A DNA stretch of 64,000 bases from Vibrio splendidus. GTDB taxonomy: Bacteria; Pseudomonadota; Gammaproteobacteria; Enterobacterales; Vibrionaceae. This document shows positions 33,562-43,482 of the stretch, piece after piece (position 1 is the stretch's first letter; each line of letters begins with the position of its first letter). A program made the translations under genes and the position numbers. A model generated the notes under the pieces. It had not been told where the DNA came from, did not search any database, and saw only the letters and a list, made by a program, of their open reading frames with translations. Location of the stretch: assembly GCF_001557875.1 (NCBI RefSeq), contig NZ_LNRF01000014.1, positions 1 through 64,000 of the forward strand. The letters are read 5' to 3'.

Positions 33562-35238
33562 TTATTTAACAGCAACTTCACCATCGACTACTTCTAACGC
33601 AGGCGCTTTATGACGGCTGTATTCATCATAGTTAACCACTCGGCTGCGGCCCATATCTTTCGCCATGTACAAAGCATTATCGGCCATCTTAACCAGAGAT
33701 TCGGTATCAGACGCTGGCTTAGGATAAGTCGCCACACCAATTGAAACACCCAACTGACCTAATGACAGACCTTTATGTTCAAGGTGCATTGAACGCACCG
33801 CATCACACAAGGTTTGACCAAACTCCGTCGCTTCTTGCATTGAATAATGTGGAAGCAGTACCGCTAACTCCTCACCACCGAGTCGGCAAGCAATCTCGTC
33901 TTCGCTGACACTCTGTTTGAGTAGCGCACTGATCTCTTTCAATACGAAATCACCCGCATCATGACCAAAGTTATCATTGAAGCGTTTGAAATGATCCAAA
34001 TCGAGCATCAATAGCGATAATGGCTGCTCGCTGGTGGCCGAATTCATTGAGTGCTCTTCTAGTTTTTGTTCGAAGAAACGACGGTTGAATAAACCAGTCA
34101 GCGGATCGCTTAATGCTTGTGAGCGAAGCTTCTCTTGCAGGCTCAAGTTAGCCAATGCTAAGCCTAAGTGCTCTGAAACGCTGAACGCCAATTGCTCGGT
34201 AATGGGATCTATCTTGATGTCACCAACACCGAAGTAAAGGTGCATGATGCCGATGGTGTTGCCGTGTGCCGTTAACGGAATACACAGGGTTTGATTGTTT
34301 TCCATCTCATGCATGTGACCACAGGTCAACGAGTGGAAATCATCATTCGATTGATGTGCACGTCCTTTACGCAGTGACCAGCACTCTTCTGGAGCAAAGC
34401 TCGCGCTTCCCGGCCAAGTCTCCCCCCAATCGAGCTGAGTGATCAACTGGTTACGCGATGCGCGCATCAAAGAAACACTGCCGTTCACGTTACCGAGAAT
34501 TCGCGGCAAGATATCCGACACGATCTGTTGGGCTTCCACCATGTTGTTACACGCGGCAAGCATATTCGCGAGGCGGTGCATTAACTCGATTTCATGGGTT
34601 CGTTGGCGAATGCGCTCATCTTGCTTCTTCTGTTCTTCCTCCACTCGATGAACAATTTGGCGGTTGCTCACGTAAGAGGTGCCGATCAAGAAGCTCAAAC
34701 TCAGTAACACCATACCAACCAGAATTCCCATCAATTGGAAATTCATCTGTTTCAGTTGATGCATTGGCGAAGAGATCACGATAACGAAGTCTTGCCCGTT
34801 AATGCTCTCTTTCATTGAATAGTAGATTCGGTCGATGGAGGTCACGGTACTAAAACGGACATCGCTGCCGGTACCTTGTTGAAGGGCTTGCTTGAATTCA
34901 GGGCGGTTACCGTGATTTTCAACTCTAGCTAGTGCATGGTCTGAAAGATCCGTATCACCAATCACGACGCCATCGGGACTGATCACTTGGATTCGGAGTC
35001 GAGTGTTGGCTTGCGTTAAGTCTCCGATGTAATCATCGACATCCATATCAGCTGTAAATAGCTGACTATCCTCACGAATTTCATAGATAACGTCTGACAT
35101 CAAAGAGACAAGATGATCACGCTCATTCTCAACAACCAGCTTTTCCAACGTTACATAAAAGCCATAGAGACCTATTAACATTGAAAAAGACAAAATAATG
35201 ATCGGCAATGTTTGCCATTTCTTTTCAACCAATATCAC
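33562..35238 (-). CDS. Membrane-anchored GAF-GGDEF diguanylate cyclase
   Basis: A 558-residue signalling protein: transmembrane helix (about 11-30), periplasmic sensor region of about 135 residues, second helix (about 168-190), GAF-like domain (about 225-370) and C-terminal GGDEF domain (about 378-540). The active-site motif is GGEEL, consistent with cyclase activity. The product-inhibition I-site (RxxD five residues upstream) is absent: the residues there are SEDE. The start codon is GTG. The stimulus is unknown. It is a single gene on its own promoter. Confidence 0.88.
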   Translation of the reverse strand: MILVEKKWQTLPIIILSFSMLIGLYGFYVTLEKLVVENERDHLVSLMSDVIYEIREDSQLFTADMDVDDYIGDLTQANTRLRIQVISPDGVVIGDTDLSDHALARVENHGNRPEFKQALQQGTGSDVRFSTVTSIDRIYYSMKESINGQDFVIVISSPMHQLKQMNFQLMGILVGMVLLSLSFLIGTSYVSNRQIVHRVEEEQKKQDERIRQRTHEIELMHRLANMLAACNNMVEAQQIVSDILPRILGNVNGSVSLMRASRNQLITQLDWGETWPGSASFAPEECWSLRKGRAHQSNDDFHSLTCGHMHEMENNQTLCIPLTAHGNTIGIMHLYFGVGDIKIDPITEQLAFSVSEHLGLALANLSLQEKLRSQALSDPLTGLFNRRFFEQKLEEHSMNSATSEQPLSLLMLDLDHFKRFNDNFGHDAGDFVLKEISALLKQSVSEDEIACRLGGEELAVLLPHYSMQEATEFGQTLCDAVRSMHLEHKGLSLGQLGVSIGVATYPKPASDTESLVKMADNALYMAKDMGRSRVVNYDEYSRHKAPALEVVDGEVAVK

Positions 35239-35346
35239 CGTACATCAACCCATTTATACCGAACCACCGCCTGAATATTAACAATCTATTAAAAAAATAC
35301 AATTGCCAAATTGATTATTTTGTTAGCAGTGAGTGACCGATACAAA

Positions 35347-35373
35347 AAAGCCAGTAGCGATGCTACTGGCTTT
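35347..35373 (-). terminator. Intrinsic terminator of glmU
   Basis: A 12-bp perfect stem (AAAGCCAGTAGC / GCTACTGGCTTT, loop GAT) lies 28 bp past the glmU stop and is followed in the minus-strand direction by TTTTTT. Confidence 0.92.
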
Positions 35374-35401
35374 CTTAACAATATCTTTTGAACGTTAGAG
35401 A

Positions 35402-36760
35402 TTATTTCTTAGTTGGACGTTTCCAATCAGCAATCTTACGTTCTTTCGCACGGCTGATAACCAGCTCATTTTCAGAAACATCGCGTGTTACTGTAGAGCC
35501 AGCACCAACAGTTGCACCATTACCAATCGTAACAGGCGCGATTAATTGACTATCTGAACCAACGAATACGTCGTCGCCGATGATGGTCTTAAACTTATTC
35601 GCACCATCGTAGTTACAAGTAATTGCACCCGCACCCACGTTTACGCGCTGACCAATTTCAGCATCGCCTAGATACGTTAAGTGGTTCGCTTTAGAACCTT
35701 CGCCAAGGCGAGTGTTCTTCACTTCGACAAAGTTACCAACGTGCGAGTTATTACGCATGTCAGCACCAGGACGTAAACGAGTGAAAGGACCAACCGTACA
35801 GTCTTCACCAACTGTTGCACCTTCAATCACGCTGTATGGGCGAACAATGGTGTTGTCATCGATCTCACAGTCTTTCAATACACAACCAGTGCCGATAATC
35901 ACGTTGTCGCCAATGCTGACGCTGCCTTCGATGATAACGTTAGTGTCAATCTCAACGTCCATACCGCACTGCAGTTCACCACGTAGATCAAAGCGGCTTG
36001 GGTCGCGTAGCATTACGCCTTGCTTCAATAACTTGTCTGCTTGCTCAGCTTGGTAAGCGCGCTCTAGACGAGCCAGTTGAGAGCGGTCGTTTACGCCTTC
36101 CACTTCAATTGGGCTTACTGGGTGTACCGCTTCAACTGCACGACCTTCGTCGTGAGCCGCTGCGATAACGTCAGTCAGGTAATATTCACCCTGTGCGTTG
36201 TCGTTACTTAGGCCAGACAACCAGCGCTTGAGATCGCCACCAGTCGCCACCATAACGCCAGTGTTGATCTCTTTGATAAGCTTCTGCTCATCCGTTGCAT
36301 CTTTCTGTTCAACGATAGCCACAACAGGGCCATTACGACGAATAATACGTCCGTAACCCATTGGGTTGTCTAACACGACAGTAAGTAGCGCGATGCCACC
36401 GTTTGGTTGAGCGTCTAATAGGTTTTCAATGGTTTCAGGTGAGATCAGTGGAACATCACCGTAGAGCACCAATACTTTTTCATCATCAGCGAAATGTGCA
36501 GATGCTTGATCCACAGCGTGGCCTGTGCCGAGCTGTTCAGCTTGCAGTGCCCAGTTTACAGATTCTTCAGCTAAGGTAGCCTTCATCTGATCACCACCGT
36601 GGCCGTAAACCAGGTTGATGTTTTGAGCGCCTAGACCATTACATGTATCGATAACATGCTTCACCATTGGCTTACCCGCAAGTGTGTGCAGAACCTTTGG
36701 TGTGTTTGAATACATGCGAGTGCCTTTGCCCGCCGCGAGAATTACCGCGCTAAACTTCAT
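35402..36760 (-). CDS. glmU: Bifunctional N-acetylglucosamine-1-P uridyltransferase / glucosamine-1-P acetyltransferase
   Basis: Makes UDP-GlcNAc for peptidoglycan and LPS. The 452-residue protein has a uridyltransferase domain (LAAGKGTRMYSNTPKVLH at about 9-26; GTGHAVDQA near 79) and, after a linker helix near 230, a left-handed beta-helix acetyltransferase domain with hexapeptide repeats (IDTNVIIEGSVSIGDNVIIG and on) to about 440. The ATG at 36760 is the family start. Near the atp operon as in E. coli. Confidence 0.97.
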   Translation of the reverse strand: MKFSAVILAAGKGTRMYSNTPKVLHTLAGKPMVKHVIDTCNGLGAQNINLVYGHGGDQMKATLAEESVNWALQAEQLGTGHAVDQASAHFADDEKVLVLYGDVPLISPETIENLLDAQPNGGIALLTVVLDNPMGYGRIIRRNGPVVAIVEQKDATDEQKLIKEINTGVMVATGGDLKRWLSGLSNDNAQGEYYLTDVIAAAHDEGRAVEAVHPVSPIEVEGVNDRSQLARLERAYQAEQADKLLKQGVMLRDPSRFDLRGELQCGMDVEIDTNVIIEGSVSIGDNVIIGTGCVLKDCEIDDNTIVRPYSVIEGATVGEDCTVGPFTRLRPGADMRNNSHVGNFVEVKNTRLGEGSKANHLTYLGDAEIGQRVNVGAGAITCNYDGANKFKTIIGDDVFVGSDSQLIAPVTIGNGATVGAGSTVTRDVSENELVISRAKERKIADWKRPTKK

Positions 36761-36891
36761 TGTAAACCTATCCAACGTTATTTTTATTAAGCCGATATTG
36801 TAACCGTTTTTGGGCAAAAAATTAAATCGCAATAACCATTTAACCAGTAGTGATACGTAAAAGAAGCATTTTTGAGAATCTAAAAATACAA

Positions 36892-36915
36892 AAAGGCGAC
36901 CCTTAGGTCGCCTTT
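36892..36915 (-). terminator. Intrinsic terminator of the atp operon
   Basis: A 10-bp stem (AAAGGCGACC / GGTCGCCTTT) 27 bp past the atpC stop, with a T-run on the minus-strand side. Its arms are the same as those of the yidC terminator at 50697-50720. Confidence 0.9.
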
Positions 36916-36942
36916 ATCTCAGAGTCTATAATCTTAAAAAGA

Positions 36943-37365
36943 TTAACGACGCTGTTTTGTCAGTTCGATAACTCGTAACTGAGCAATGGCTTTAGCCAGT
37001 TCACCGGCCGCTTGTGCGAAGTCTATGTCGCCATGCTGATTTTGGATATTCTCCACAGCCTTGCGTTTAGCTTCTTCCGCCTTTGCTGCGTCTAGCTCTT
37101 CACCACGGATAGCTGTATCAGCCAGTACAGTCGCTGTACCAGGCTGAACTTCTACCATACCACCAGAAACATAAATGATTTCTTCGTGGCCGTGCTGCTT
37201 AACAATACGCACCATACCAGGCTTGATAGCGGTCAGCAGTGGAGTATGACCATGGAAAATACCAAGCTCACCCTCACTACCGGTCACCTGAAACGTCTCT
37301 ACAAGGCCTGAGAAAATTTGTTTCTCTGCACTTACAACGTCTAGGTGAAAGGTTATTGCTGCCAT
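36943..37365 (-). CDS. atpC: ATP synthase F1 epsilon subunit
   Basis: A 140-residue central-stalk subunit that also inhibits ATP hydrolysis. It has the N-terminal beta-sandwich (FHLDVVSAEKQIFSG..., GELGIFHGHTPLLTAI) and a C-terminal two-helix arm. Last gene of atpIBEFHAGDC, 18 nt after atpD. Confidence 0.97.
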   Translation of the reverse strand: MAAITFHLDVVSAEKQIFSGLVETFQVTGSEGELGIFHGHTPLLTAIKPGMVRIVKQHGHEEIIYVSGGMVEVQPGTATVLADTAIRGEELDAAKAEEAKRKAVENIQNQHGDIDFAQAAGELAKAIAQLRVIELTKQRR

Positions 37366-37383
37366 ATCGCCTCCTAGTTAGCC

Positions 37384-38787
37384 TTATAGCTTCTTAGCAT
37401 TCTCGATAGCTTCGTCAATTGCACCACAGTACATGAACGCTTGCTCTGGAATGTCATCGTATTCACCAGATAGAAGACCTTGGAAGCCACGTAGAGTCTC
37501 TTTAAGAGGTACGTAAACGCCTGGGTCACCTGTAAATACTTCCGCTACGTGGTAAGGCTGAGTTAGGAACTTCTCAATCTTACGAGCACGAGATACAACT
37601 TGCTTATCTTCTTCAGATAGCTCGTCCATACCTAGGATAGCAATGATATCTTTCAGCTCTTTATAGCGCTGAAGAGTAGACTGAACGCCACGAGCGATGT
37701 CGTAGTGCTCTTGTCCAACTACCAATGGATCCAGTTGACGTGAAGTAGAATCTAGCGGGTCGATCGCTGGGTATAGACCCATAGATGCGATGTTACGGTT
37801 AAGTACAACCGTTGCATCCAAGTGAGCGAACGTTGTTGCTGGAGACGGGTCAGTCAAGTCATCCGCTGGTACGTATACCGCCTGTACAGACGTGATAGAA
37901 CCAGATTTAGTTGACGTGATACGCTCTTGTAGAACACCCATTTCTTCAGCTAGTGTAGGTTGGTAACCTACCGCAGAAGGCATACGACCTAGAAGTGCTG
38001 ATACTTCAGTACCTGCTAGTGTGTAACGGTAGATGTTATCAACGAACAATAGAACGTCACGACCTTCGTCACGGAAGCGCTCTGCCATTGTTAGACCAGT
38101 CAGTGCAACACGTAGACGGTTACCTGGTGGCTCGTTCATCTGACCGTAAACCATCGCTACTTTTGATTCTTCAGGTTTTTCGATGTTTACAACACCTGCT
38201 TCCTGCATCTCAAAGTAGAAATCGTTACCTTCACGAGTACGCTCACCTACACCTGCAAATACAGATAGGCCTGAGTGTTGAAGTGCGATGTTGTTGATAA
38301 GTTCCATCATGTTAACGGTCTTACCTACACCAGCACCACCGAATAGACCGATTTTACCACCCTTAGCGAATGGACAAATCAAGTCGATTACTTTAACACC
38401 AGTTTCTAGAAGAGCTGTCTCGTTAGACTGCTCTTCGTAGCTTGGAGCTTCACGGTGAATGGCGTAATGCTCTTCAGCACCAATCTCGCCACACTCATCA
38501 ATCGCGTCACCTAGGACGTTCATGATACGACCCAATGTCTTAGTACCTACTGGTACTGAGATTGGAGCGCCAGTATTTTCAACTGTCAAACCACGACGTA
38601 AACCATCAGAGCTACCCATTACGATTGCGCGAACTACGCCACCGCCAAGTTGTTGCTGAACTTCAAGAACTAGACGTTCTTGTACTTCATTAACATTCAG
38701 AGCGTCGTATACACGAGGTACTTCACCCTGTGGGAACTCTACGTCGACTACCGCACCGATGATCTGTACGATCTTACCTGTAGCCAT
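37384..38787 (-). CDS. atpD: ATP synthase F1 beta subunit
   Basis: The 467-residue catalytic subunit. Walker A GGAGVGKT (about 150-157), the catalytic-Glu region GERTREGNDFY (about 181-191) and LLFVDNIYRYT (Walker B, about 239-249) are complete. The length is usual for the family. Expressed from the atp operon. Confidence 0.98.
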   Translation of the reverse strand: MATGKIVQIIGAVVDVEFPQGEVPRVYDALNVNEVQERLVLEVQQQLGGGVVRAIVMGSSDGLRRGLTVENTGAPISVPVGTKTLGRIMNVLGDAIDECGEIGAEEHYAIHREAPSYEEQSNETALLETGVKVIDLICPFAKGGKIGLFGGAGVGKTVNMMELINNIALQHSGLSVFAGVGERTREGNDFYFEMQEAGVVNIEKPEESKVAMVYGQMNEPPGNRLRVALTGLTMAERFRDEGRDVLLFVDNIYRYTLAGTEVSALLGRMPSAVGYQPTLAEEMGVLQERITSTKSGSITSVQAVYVPADDLTDPSPATTFAHLDATVVLNRNIASMGLYPAIDPLDSTSRQLDPLVVGQEHYDIARGVQSTLQRYKELKDIIAILGMDELSEEDKQVVSRARKIEKFLTQPYHVAEVFTGDPGVYVPLKETLRGFQGLLSGEYDDIPEQAFMYCGAIDEAIENAKKL

Positions 38788-38821
38788 CGTTAATCCTCTA
38801 ACTATTTAGTTTTACCTAAGC

Positions 38822-39688
38822 TTAAACCGCAGCTGCGCCTGAAACGATCTCAGAAAGTTCTTGTGTAATCGCCGCTTGACGCGCTTTGTTATACACAAGT
38901 TCTAAGTCATCAATAATGTCACCAGCGTTATCTGTTGCTGATTTCATTGCAATCATTCGAGCCGCTTGCTCACAAGCAAGGTTCTCAACCACACCTTGGT
39001 ACACTTGAGATTCGACATAGCGAACCAATAGTGCATCTAGTAGTGGTTTTGGCTCGGGCTCATAAATGTAGTCCCAAGAATGACTGCGTTTCATTTCTTC
39101 GCTGTCTGATTTAGGCAAAGGAAGTAATTGATCGATCGTTGGTTCTTGAACCATAGTGTTTTCAAACTTGTTGAACACTACGAACAGGCGATCTAATTCG
39201 CCTTCATCATATTTCTTCAGCATAACGCTTACAGAGCCAATCAAGTCTTCAAGGCTTGGACGATCGCCCAGACCAGAAACTTGAGCTGCTACTTTCGCGC
39301 CGCTGTTGTTGAAAAATGCTGTCGCTTTTGAACCTACAATTGCAAGTTCAACGTCAGCACCTTTCTCAGACCAATCTTTCATGTCGTTCATGGCTTTTTT
39401 GAACAAGTTAATGTTCAAACCACCACAAAGACCACGGTCTGTAGAAACGATGATGTAACCAACACGTTTGGCTTCACGTTCCTCAAGATAAGGATGCTTA
39501 TACTCGAGGCTACCATTAGCCAAATGACCGATCACTTTACGCATTGTTTCTGCATATGGACGAGTAGCTTCCATTGCGTCTTGAGAACGACGCATTTTTG
39601 AAGCTGCTACCATTTCCATTGCTTTCGTAATCTTCTGTGTGCTTTTAACACTACCGATTTTATTACGTATCTCTTTTGCGCCGGCCAT
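38822..39688 (-). CDS. atpG: ATP synthase F1 gamma subunit
   Basis: The 288-residue rotating central shaft. The conserved N-terminal helix (MAGAKEIRNKIGSVKSTQKITKAMEMVAASKMRR), the STDRGLCGGLN segment (about 83-93) and the C-terminal helix (NKARQAAITQELSEIVSGA) are diagnostic. Between atpA and atpD, gaps of 48 and 34 nt. Confidence 0.98.
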   Translation of the reverse strand: MAGAKEIRNKIGSVKSTQKITKAMEMVAASKMRRSQDAMEATRPYAETMRKVIGHLANGSLEYKHPYLEEREAKRVGYIIVSTDRGLCGGLNINLFKKAMNDMKDWSEKGADVELAIVGSKATAFFNNSGAKVAAQVSGLGDRPSLEDLIGSVSVMLKKYDEGELDRLFVVFNKFENTMVQEPTIDQLLPLPKSDSEEMKRSHSWDYIYEPEPKPLLDALLVRYVESQVYQGVVENLACEQAARMIAMKSATDNAGDIIDDLELVYNKARQAAITQELSEIVSGAAAV

Positions 39689-39736
39689 CGTTACTCTCCG
39701 TTAATGGTATGAGGTGGCCCTAAGACCACCTACCAA

Positions 39737-41278
39737 TTACCAGGTCTGGGTTGCCTTGAAATCGTCAACAAGCTTCTTCAGCTCAGCTTCGATTTCTTTA
39801 TTGAAAGCACCCGTTGTGTCGATCTGTGTTGCTAGATCGGCATATTGACCACGAGCAAACGACAGTAAAGCAGCTTCAAAGTCTAGAACTTTAGAAAGTT
39901 CAACGTCTTGAAGGTATCCACGCTCTGCAGCGAAGATTACTAGAGCTTGGTCAAATACAGACATAGGAGCGTATTGCTTCTGCTTCATCAGTTCTGTAAC
40001 TTTTTGACCGTGGTCTAGCTGCTTCTTAGTCGCTTCATCAAGATCCGAAGAGAACTGAGCAAATGCTGCAAGTTCACGGTATTGAGCTAGAGCAGTACGG
40101 ATACCGCCAGATAGCTTCTTGATGATTTTAGTCTGCGCCGAACCACCTACACGAGAAACTGAGATACCTGGGTCAACAGCTGGACGTACGCCCGCGTTGA
40201 ATAGCTCAGTTTGTAGGAAGATCTGACCATCAGTAATCGAGATTACGTTCGTTGGTACGAATGCAGATACGTCACCAGCTTGCGTTTCGATGATAGGTAG
40301 AGCAGTTAAAGAACCAGTCTTGCCTGTCACTTCACCGTTAGTGAATTTTTCTACGTATGCTTCGCTTACACGAGCAGCACGCTCTAGTAGACGAGAGTGA
40401 AGGTAGAAAACATCACCTGGGAACGCTTCACGACCAGGTGGACGCTTAAGTAGTAGTGAGATTTGACGGTAAGCTACAGCTTGCTTAGATAGATCATCAT
40501 AAACAATCAGTGCATCTTCACCGCGATCACGGAAGTATTCGCCCATCGCACAACCAGCATACGGTGCAAGGTATTGCAGCGCTGCAGATTCAGAAGCAGA
40601 TGCAACAACAACAACAGTGTTTGCTAGTGCGCCGTGCTCTTCTAGTTTGCGAACTACGTTAGCAATAGTCGACGCTTTTTGGCCGATAGCTACGTAGATA
40701 GAGAAAATACCAGAATCTTTTTGGTTAATAATCGCATCGATCGCCATTGCTGTTTTACCAGTCTGACGGTCACCGATTACTAGTTCACGTTGACCACGAC
40801 CGATAGGGATCATTGAGTCAACAGACTTGTAACCAGTTTGAACAGGTTGATCTACCGATTTACGGTCGATTACACCTGGTGCGATAATTTCTACAGGCGA
40901 AGTCAATTTAGCTTCGATTGGACCTTTACCATCAATTGGCTCACCTAGCGTGTTTACAACACGACCAAGCATTTCAGGACCTACTGGTACTTCTAGAATA
41001 CGACCAGTACCTGTAACTTTCATGCCTTCCTGTAGGTCAGCATACGGGCCCATTACAACAGCACCAACCGAATCACGGTTCAAGTTTAGTGCTAGAGCGT
41101 AACGGCCACCCGGTAGTTCGATCATTTCACCTTGCATCACGTCCGCTAGGCCGTGGATGCTAAGGATGCCATCGCTTACAGAAACGATAGTACCTTCATT
41201 GCGAGCTTCACTAACAACGTCGAAAGATTCAATACGTTGTTTAATTAGATCGCTAATTTCAGTGGAATTAAGTTGCAT
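39737..41278 (-). CDS. atpA: ATP synthase F1 alpha subunit
   Basis: The 513-residue nucleotide-binding, non-catalytic subunit. The N-terminal helix (MQLNSTEISDLIKQRI) contacts delta; Walker A is GDRQTGKT (about 169-176); PGREAFPGDVFYLHSRLLERAA (about 280-301) and the arginine-finger block PAVDPGISVSRVGGSAQ (about 362-378) are present. Start placed at 41278; a 10-codon extension would overlap atpH. Confidence 0.98.
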   Translation of the reverse strand: MQLNSTEISDLIKQRIESFDVVSEARNEGTIVSVSDGILSIHGLADVMQGEMIELPGGRYALALNLNRDSVGAVVMGPYADLQEGMKVTGTGRILEVPVGPEMLGRVVNTLGEPIDGKGPIEAKLTSPVEIIAPGVIDRKSVDQPVQTGYKSVDSMIPIGRGQRELVIGDRQTGKTAMAIDAIINQKDSGIFSIYVAIGQKASTIANVVRKLEEHGALANTVVVVASASESAALQYLAPYAGCAMGEYFRDRGEDALIVYDDLSKQAVAYRQISLLLKRPPGREAFPGDVFYLHSRLLERAARVSEAYVEKFTNGEVTGKTGSLTALPIIETQAGDVSAFVPTNVISITDGQIFLQTELFNAGVRPAVDPGISVSRVGGSAQTKIIKKLSGGIRTALAQYRELAAFAQFSSDLDEATKKQLDHGQKVTELMKQKQYAPMSVFDQALVIFAAERGYLQDVELSKVLDFEAALLSFARGQYADLATQIDTTGAFNKEIEAELKKLVDDFKATQTW

Positions 41279-41291
41279 GCTCCAATCCCCA

Positions 41292-41825
41292 TTAAGACTG
41301 CAATGCATCGCTCAGGCGGTCTAAACGACTGCGCGCTGAGTTATCGATGACTAGGTCTCCGGCTCGAATAATAACTCCACTAAGTAGAGTCTCATCTATA
41401 CTGCAATTCAGCTGAACTTTGCGCGCTAAGCGCTGTTCCAATTTGCTGCTGATCTCTGCGCGTTGTTCTTCAGAAAGTTCTACCGCTGAAGTTACTTCAA
41501 CGTCGATCTCTTTCTCATACTCTTTTTTGAGTATAAAGAACTCTTTACAAACATCAGGAAAAGCCATTAAGCGGCCATTCTCTGCCATCACTTTAATTAA
41601 GTTCTGACCGAATTCATCAAATTGTTCGCCACAAATTACAATGAATACTTCAGCTAATTTTTCAGCAGTCATAGAACCGCTTAATAAATTATGAACATCA
41701 TCATTTTGTGCCACTTCGGCAGCAAAAGTAAGCATCTGACCCCATTGGTCTAGCTCACCTTTATCTACCGCAAAGTCAAACGCTGCTTTAGCATAGGGGC
41801 GTGCGATTGTAGTCAAATCAGACAT
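41292..41825 (-). CDS. atpH: ATP synthase F1 delta subunit
   Basis: A 177-residue stator subunit joining the b dimer to the top of alpha3beta3. The helical N-terminal domain begins LTTIARPYAKAAFDFAVDKG; the C-terminal family signature is LLSGVIIRAGDLVIDNSARSRLDRL. 15 nt follow atpF. Confidence 0.97.
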   Translation of the reverse strand: MSDLTTIARPYAKAAFDFAVDKGELDQWGQMLTFAAEVAQNDDVHNLLSGSMTAEKLAEVFIVICGEQFDEFGQNLIKVMAENGRLMAFPDVCKEFFILKKEYEKEIDVEVTSAVELSEEQRAEISSKLEQRLARKVQLNCSIDETLLSGVIIRAGDLVIDNSARSRLDRLSDALQS

Positions 41826-41840
41826 ATACAGCCCCTTGCT

Positions 41841-42311
41841 TTAAAGTTTTGCAGTAATGTTGTTAAGAAGATCATCGTGTACATCTTTATCGATTGTACG
41901 CTCAAGGATTTTCTCAGCACCAGCTATAGCCAGAGTTGCGACTTGTTTGCGCAGGTCATCACGGGCACGTGTACGCTCTGCTTCAATTTCTGCTTCAGCT
42001 TGCGCTAAGATTTTCTGGCGTTCTGCCTGAGCCTCTTCGCGTGCTTCATCAATAATTTGAGCTTTACGTTTGTTTGCCTGATCAATAACCTCAGTTGCAG
42101 TGCGCTTTGCTTCTTTCATTTGCTCAGAAGCGTTGGCTTGTGCCAGGTTCAAGTCTTTAGCAGCGCGTTCAGCGGCTACTAGACCGTCAGCAATTTTTTT
42201 CTGACGTTCTTCAATTGCTTGCATGATTGGTGGCCATACATATTTCATGCAGAACCAAACAAACAATGAAAAAGCAATTGCTTGACCTAACAGAGTTGCG
42301 TTCATATTCAC
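41841..42311 (-). CDS. atpF: ATP synthase Fo subunit b
   Basis: A 156-residue peripheral-stalk subunit with one N-terminal membrane helix (MNMNATLLGQAIAFSLFVWFCMKYV, about 4-25) and then a long charged Ala/Glu/Arg/Lys-rich right-handed coiled coil (about 30-150). Dimerises and binds delta. Typical length and position. Confidence 0.97.
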   Translation of the reverse strand: MNMNATLLGQAIAFSLFVWFCMKYVWPPIMQAIEERQKKIADGLVAAERAAKDLNLAQANASEQMKEAKRTATEVIDQANKRKAQIIDEAREEAQAERQKILAQAEAEIEAERTRARDDLRKQVATLAIAGAEKILERTIDKDVHDDLLNNITAKL

Positions 42312-42369
42312 AACAGCTACCCCTCGTTAAGAATCAACTACAAAAATTTAATTAACTATTGAGAGTTAA

Positions 42370-42627
42370 TTAGCCTGCTAGTTGACCAACAAATGGGTTA
42401 GCAAACGTGAATAGTAGTGCGATTACGATACCGATCATTGGAACAGCATCCAGTAGACCAGCGATGATGAACATCTTAACTTGTAGCATTGGAGCCATTT
42501 CAGGTTGACGCGCAGCGCCTTCTAGGAATTTACCACCAAGAATAGCAAAACCAATTGCAGTACCTACGGCACAAAGACCAACAATAATAGCAACAGCGAT
42601 TGCTGAAAAACTTAGTACAGTTTCCAT
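42370..42627 (-). CDS. atpE: ATP synthase Fo subunit c
   Basis: An 85-residue proteolipid hairpin of the rotor ring. Two hydrophobic helices flank the polar loop GGKFLEGAARQPEM (about 31-44); the ion-carrying acid is Asp60 in AGLLDAVPM. An Asp here, without the Glu/Gln/Thr ligand set of sodium-type rings, indicates proton coupling. Confidence 0.98.
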   Translation of the reverse strand: METVLSFSAIAVAIIVGLCAVGTAIGFAILGGKFLEGAARQPEMAPMLQVKMFIIAGLLDAVPMIGIVIALLFTFANPFVGQLAG

Positions 42628-42676
42628 TTACGTTCTCCGATTAACATTAATAGTTAGAATAAAGCTTAAAAATTTT

Positions 42677-43474
42677 TTAGTGATCACTATCTTCATGAGC
42701 CATTGATAAGTAAACGATTGTCAACATCATGAAAACAAACGCTTGAATCAAAATAACCAAGATATGGAAGATAGCCCAAGGTAGTGCACCTACCCATTGT
42801 AAATACCACGGTAGCATTGCCGCGATAAGAATAAACACCACCTCACCCGCAAACATATTACCAAATAAACGCATACCTAGAGATAGTGGCTTCGCTAGTA
42901 ACGAAATTACCTCAAGTACCAAGTTAAATGGAATCATGATTGGGTGATTAAATGGATGCAGTGCCAATTCTTTAGCAAATCCGCCTAGACCTTTTACTTT
43001 GATGCTGTAGTAGATCATCAGAGCAAAAACACCTAAAGCCATTGCCATTGTTATATTAACATCAGCAGTAGGAACCACTTTCAAGTAAGGGATACCTAGC
43101 CAATGCTCTGCAGGATATGGTAAGAAATCGATAGGCACTAAGTCCATCAAGTTCATAATGATAATCCAGCAGAATATAGTCAGTGCTAGTGGGGCAATCA
43201 GAGGGTTGCGGCCATGGAAAGTTTCTTTAACGTTGTCACCAACGAATTCCACTACCATTTCAACAAAACACTGAAGCTTACCAGGTACACCTACTGTTGC
43301 TTTCTTAGCGACTGAGCGAAAAACCCAAAGGAATAACATCCCTGTCAACACCGAAAAAAACAGACTGTCTATATGTACGTTCCAGAAACTTGTCTCCTCT
43401 ACAAGACCAAACTTAGCTAAAGAAAGGTTTTGTAAATGGTGTTCAATGTATCCGGATGCTGTTGGCGCAGCCAT
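42677..43474 (-). CDS. atpB: ATP synthase Fo subunit a
   Basis: A 265-residue membrane stator subunit forming the proton half-channels. The essential Arg lies in LAKPLSLGMRLFGNMFAGE (about 195-213); the conserved C-terminal helix AFVFMMLTIVYLSMAHEDSDH ends the protein. Five to six membrane helices. Gap of 8 nt from atpI. Confidence 0.97.
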   Translation of the reverse strand: MAAPTASGYIEHHLQNLSLAKFGLVEETSFWNVHIDSLFFSVLTGMLFLWVFRSVAKKATVGVPGKLQCFVEMVVEFVGDNVKETFHGRNPLIAPLALTIFCWIIIMNLMDLVPIDFLPYPAEHWLGIPYLKVVPTADVNITMAMALGVFALMIYYSIKVKGLGGFAKELALHPFNHPIMIPFNLVLEVISLLAKPLSLGMRLFGNMFAGEVVFILIAAMLPWYLQWVGALPWAIFHILVILIQAFVFMMLTIVYLSMAHEDSDH

Positions 43475-43482
43475 AACTCATC

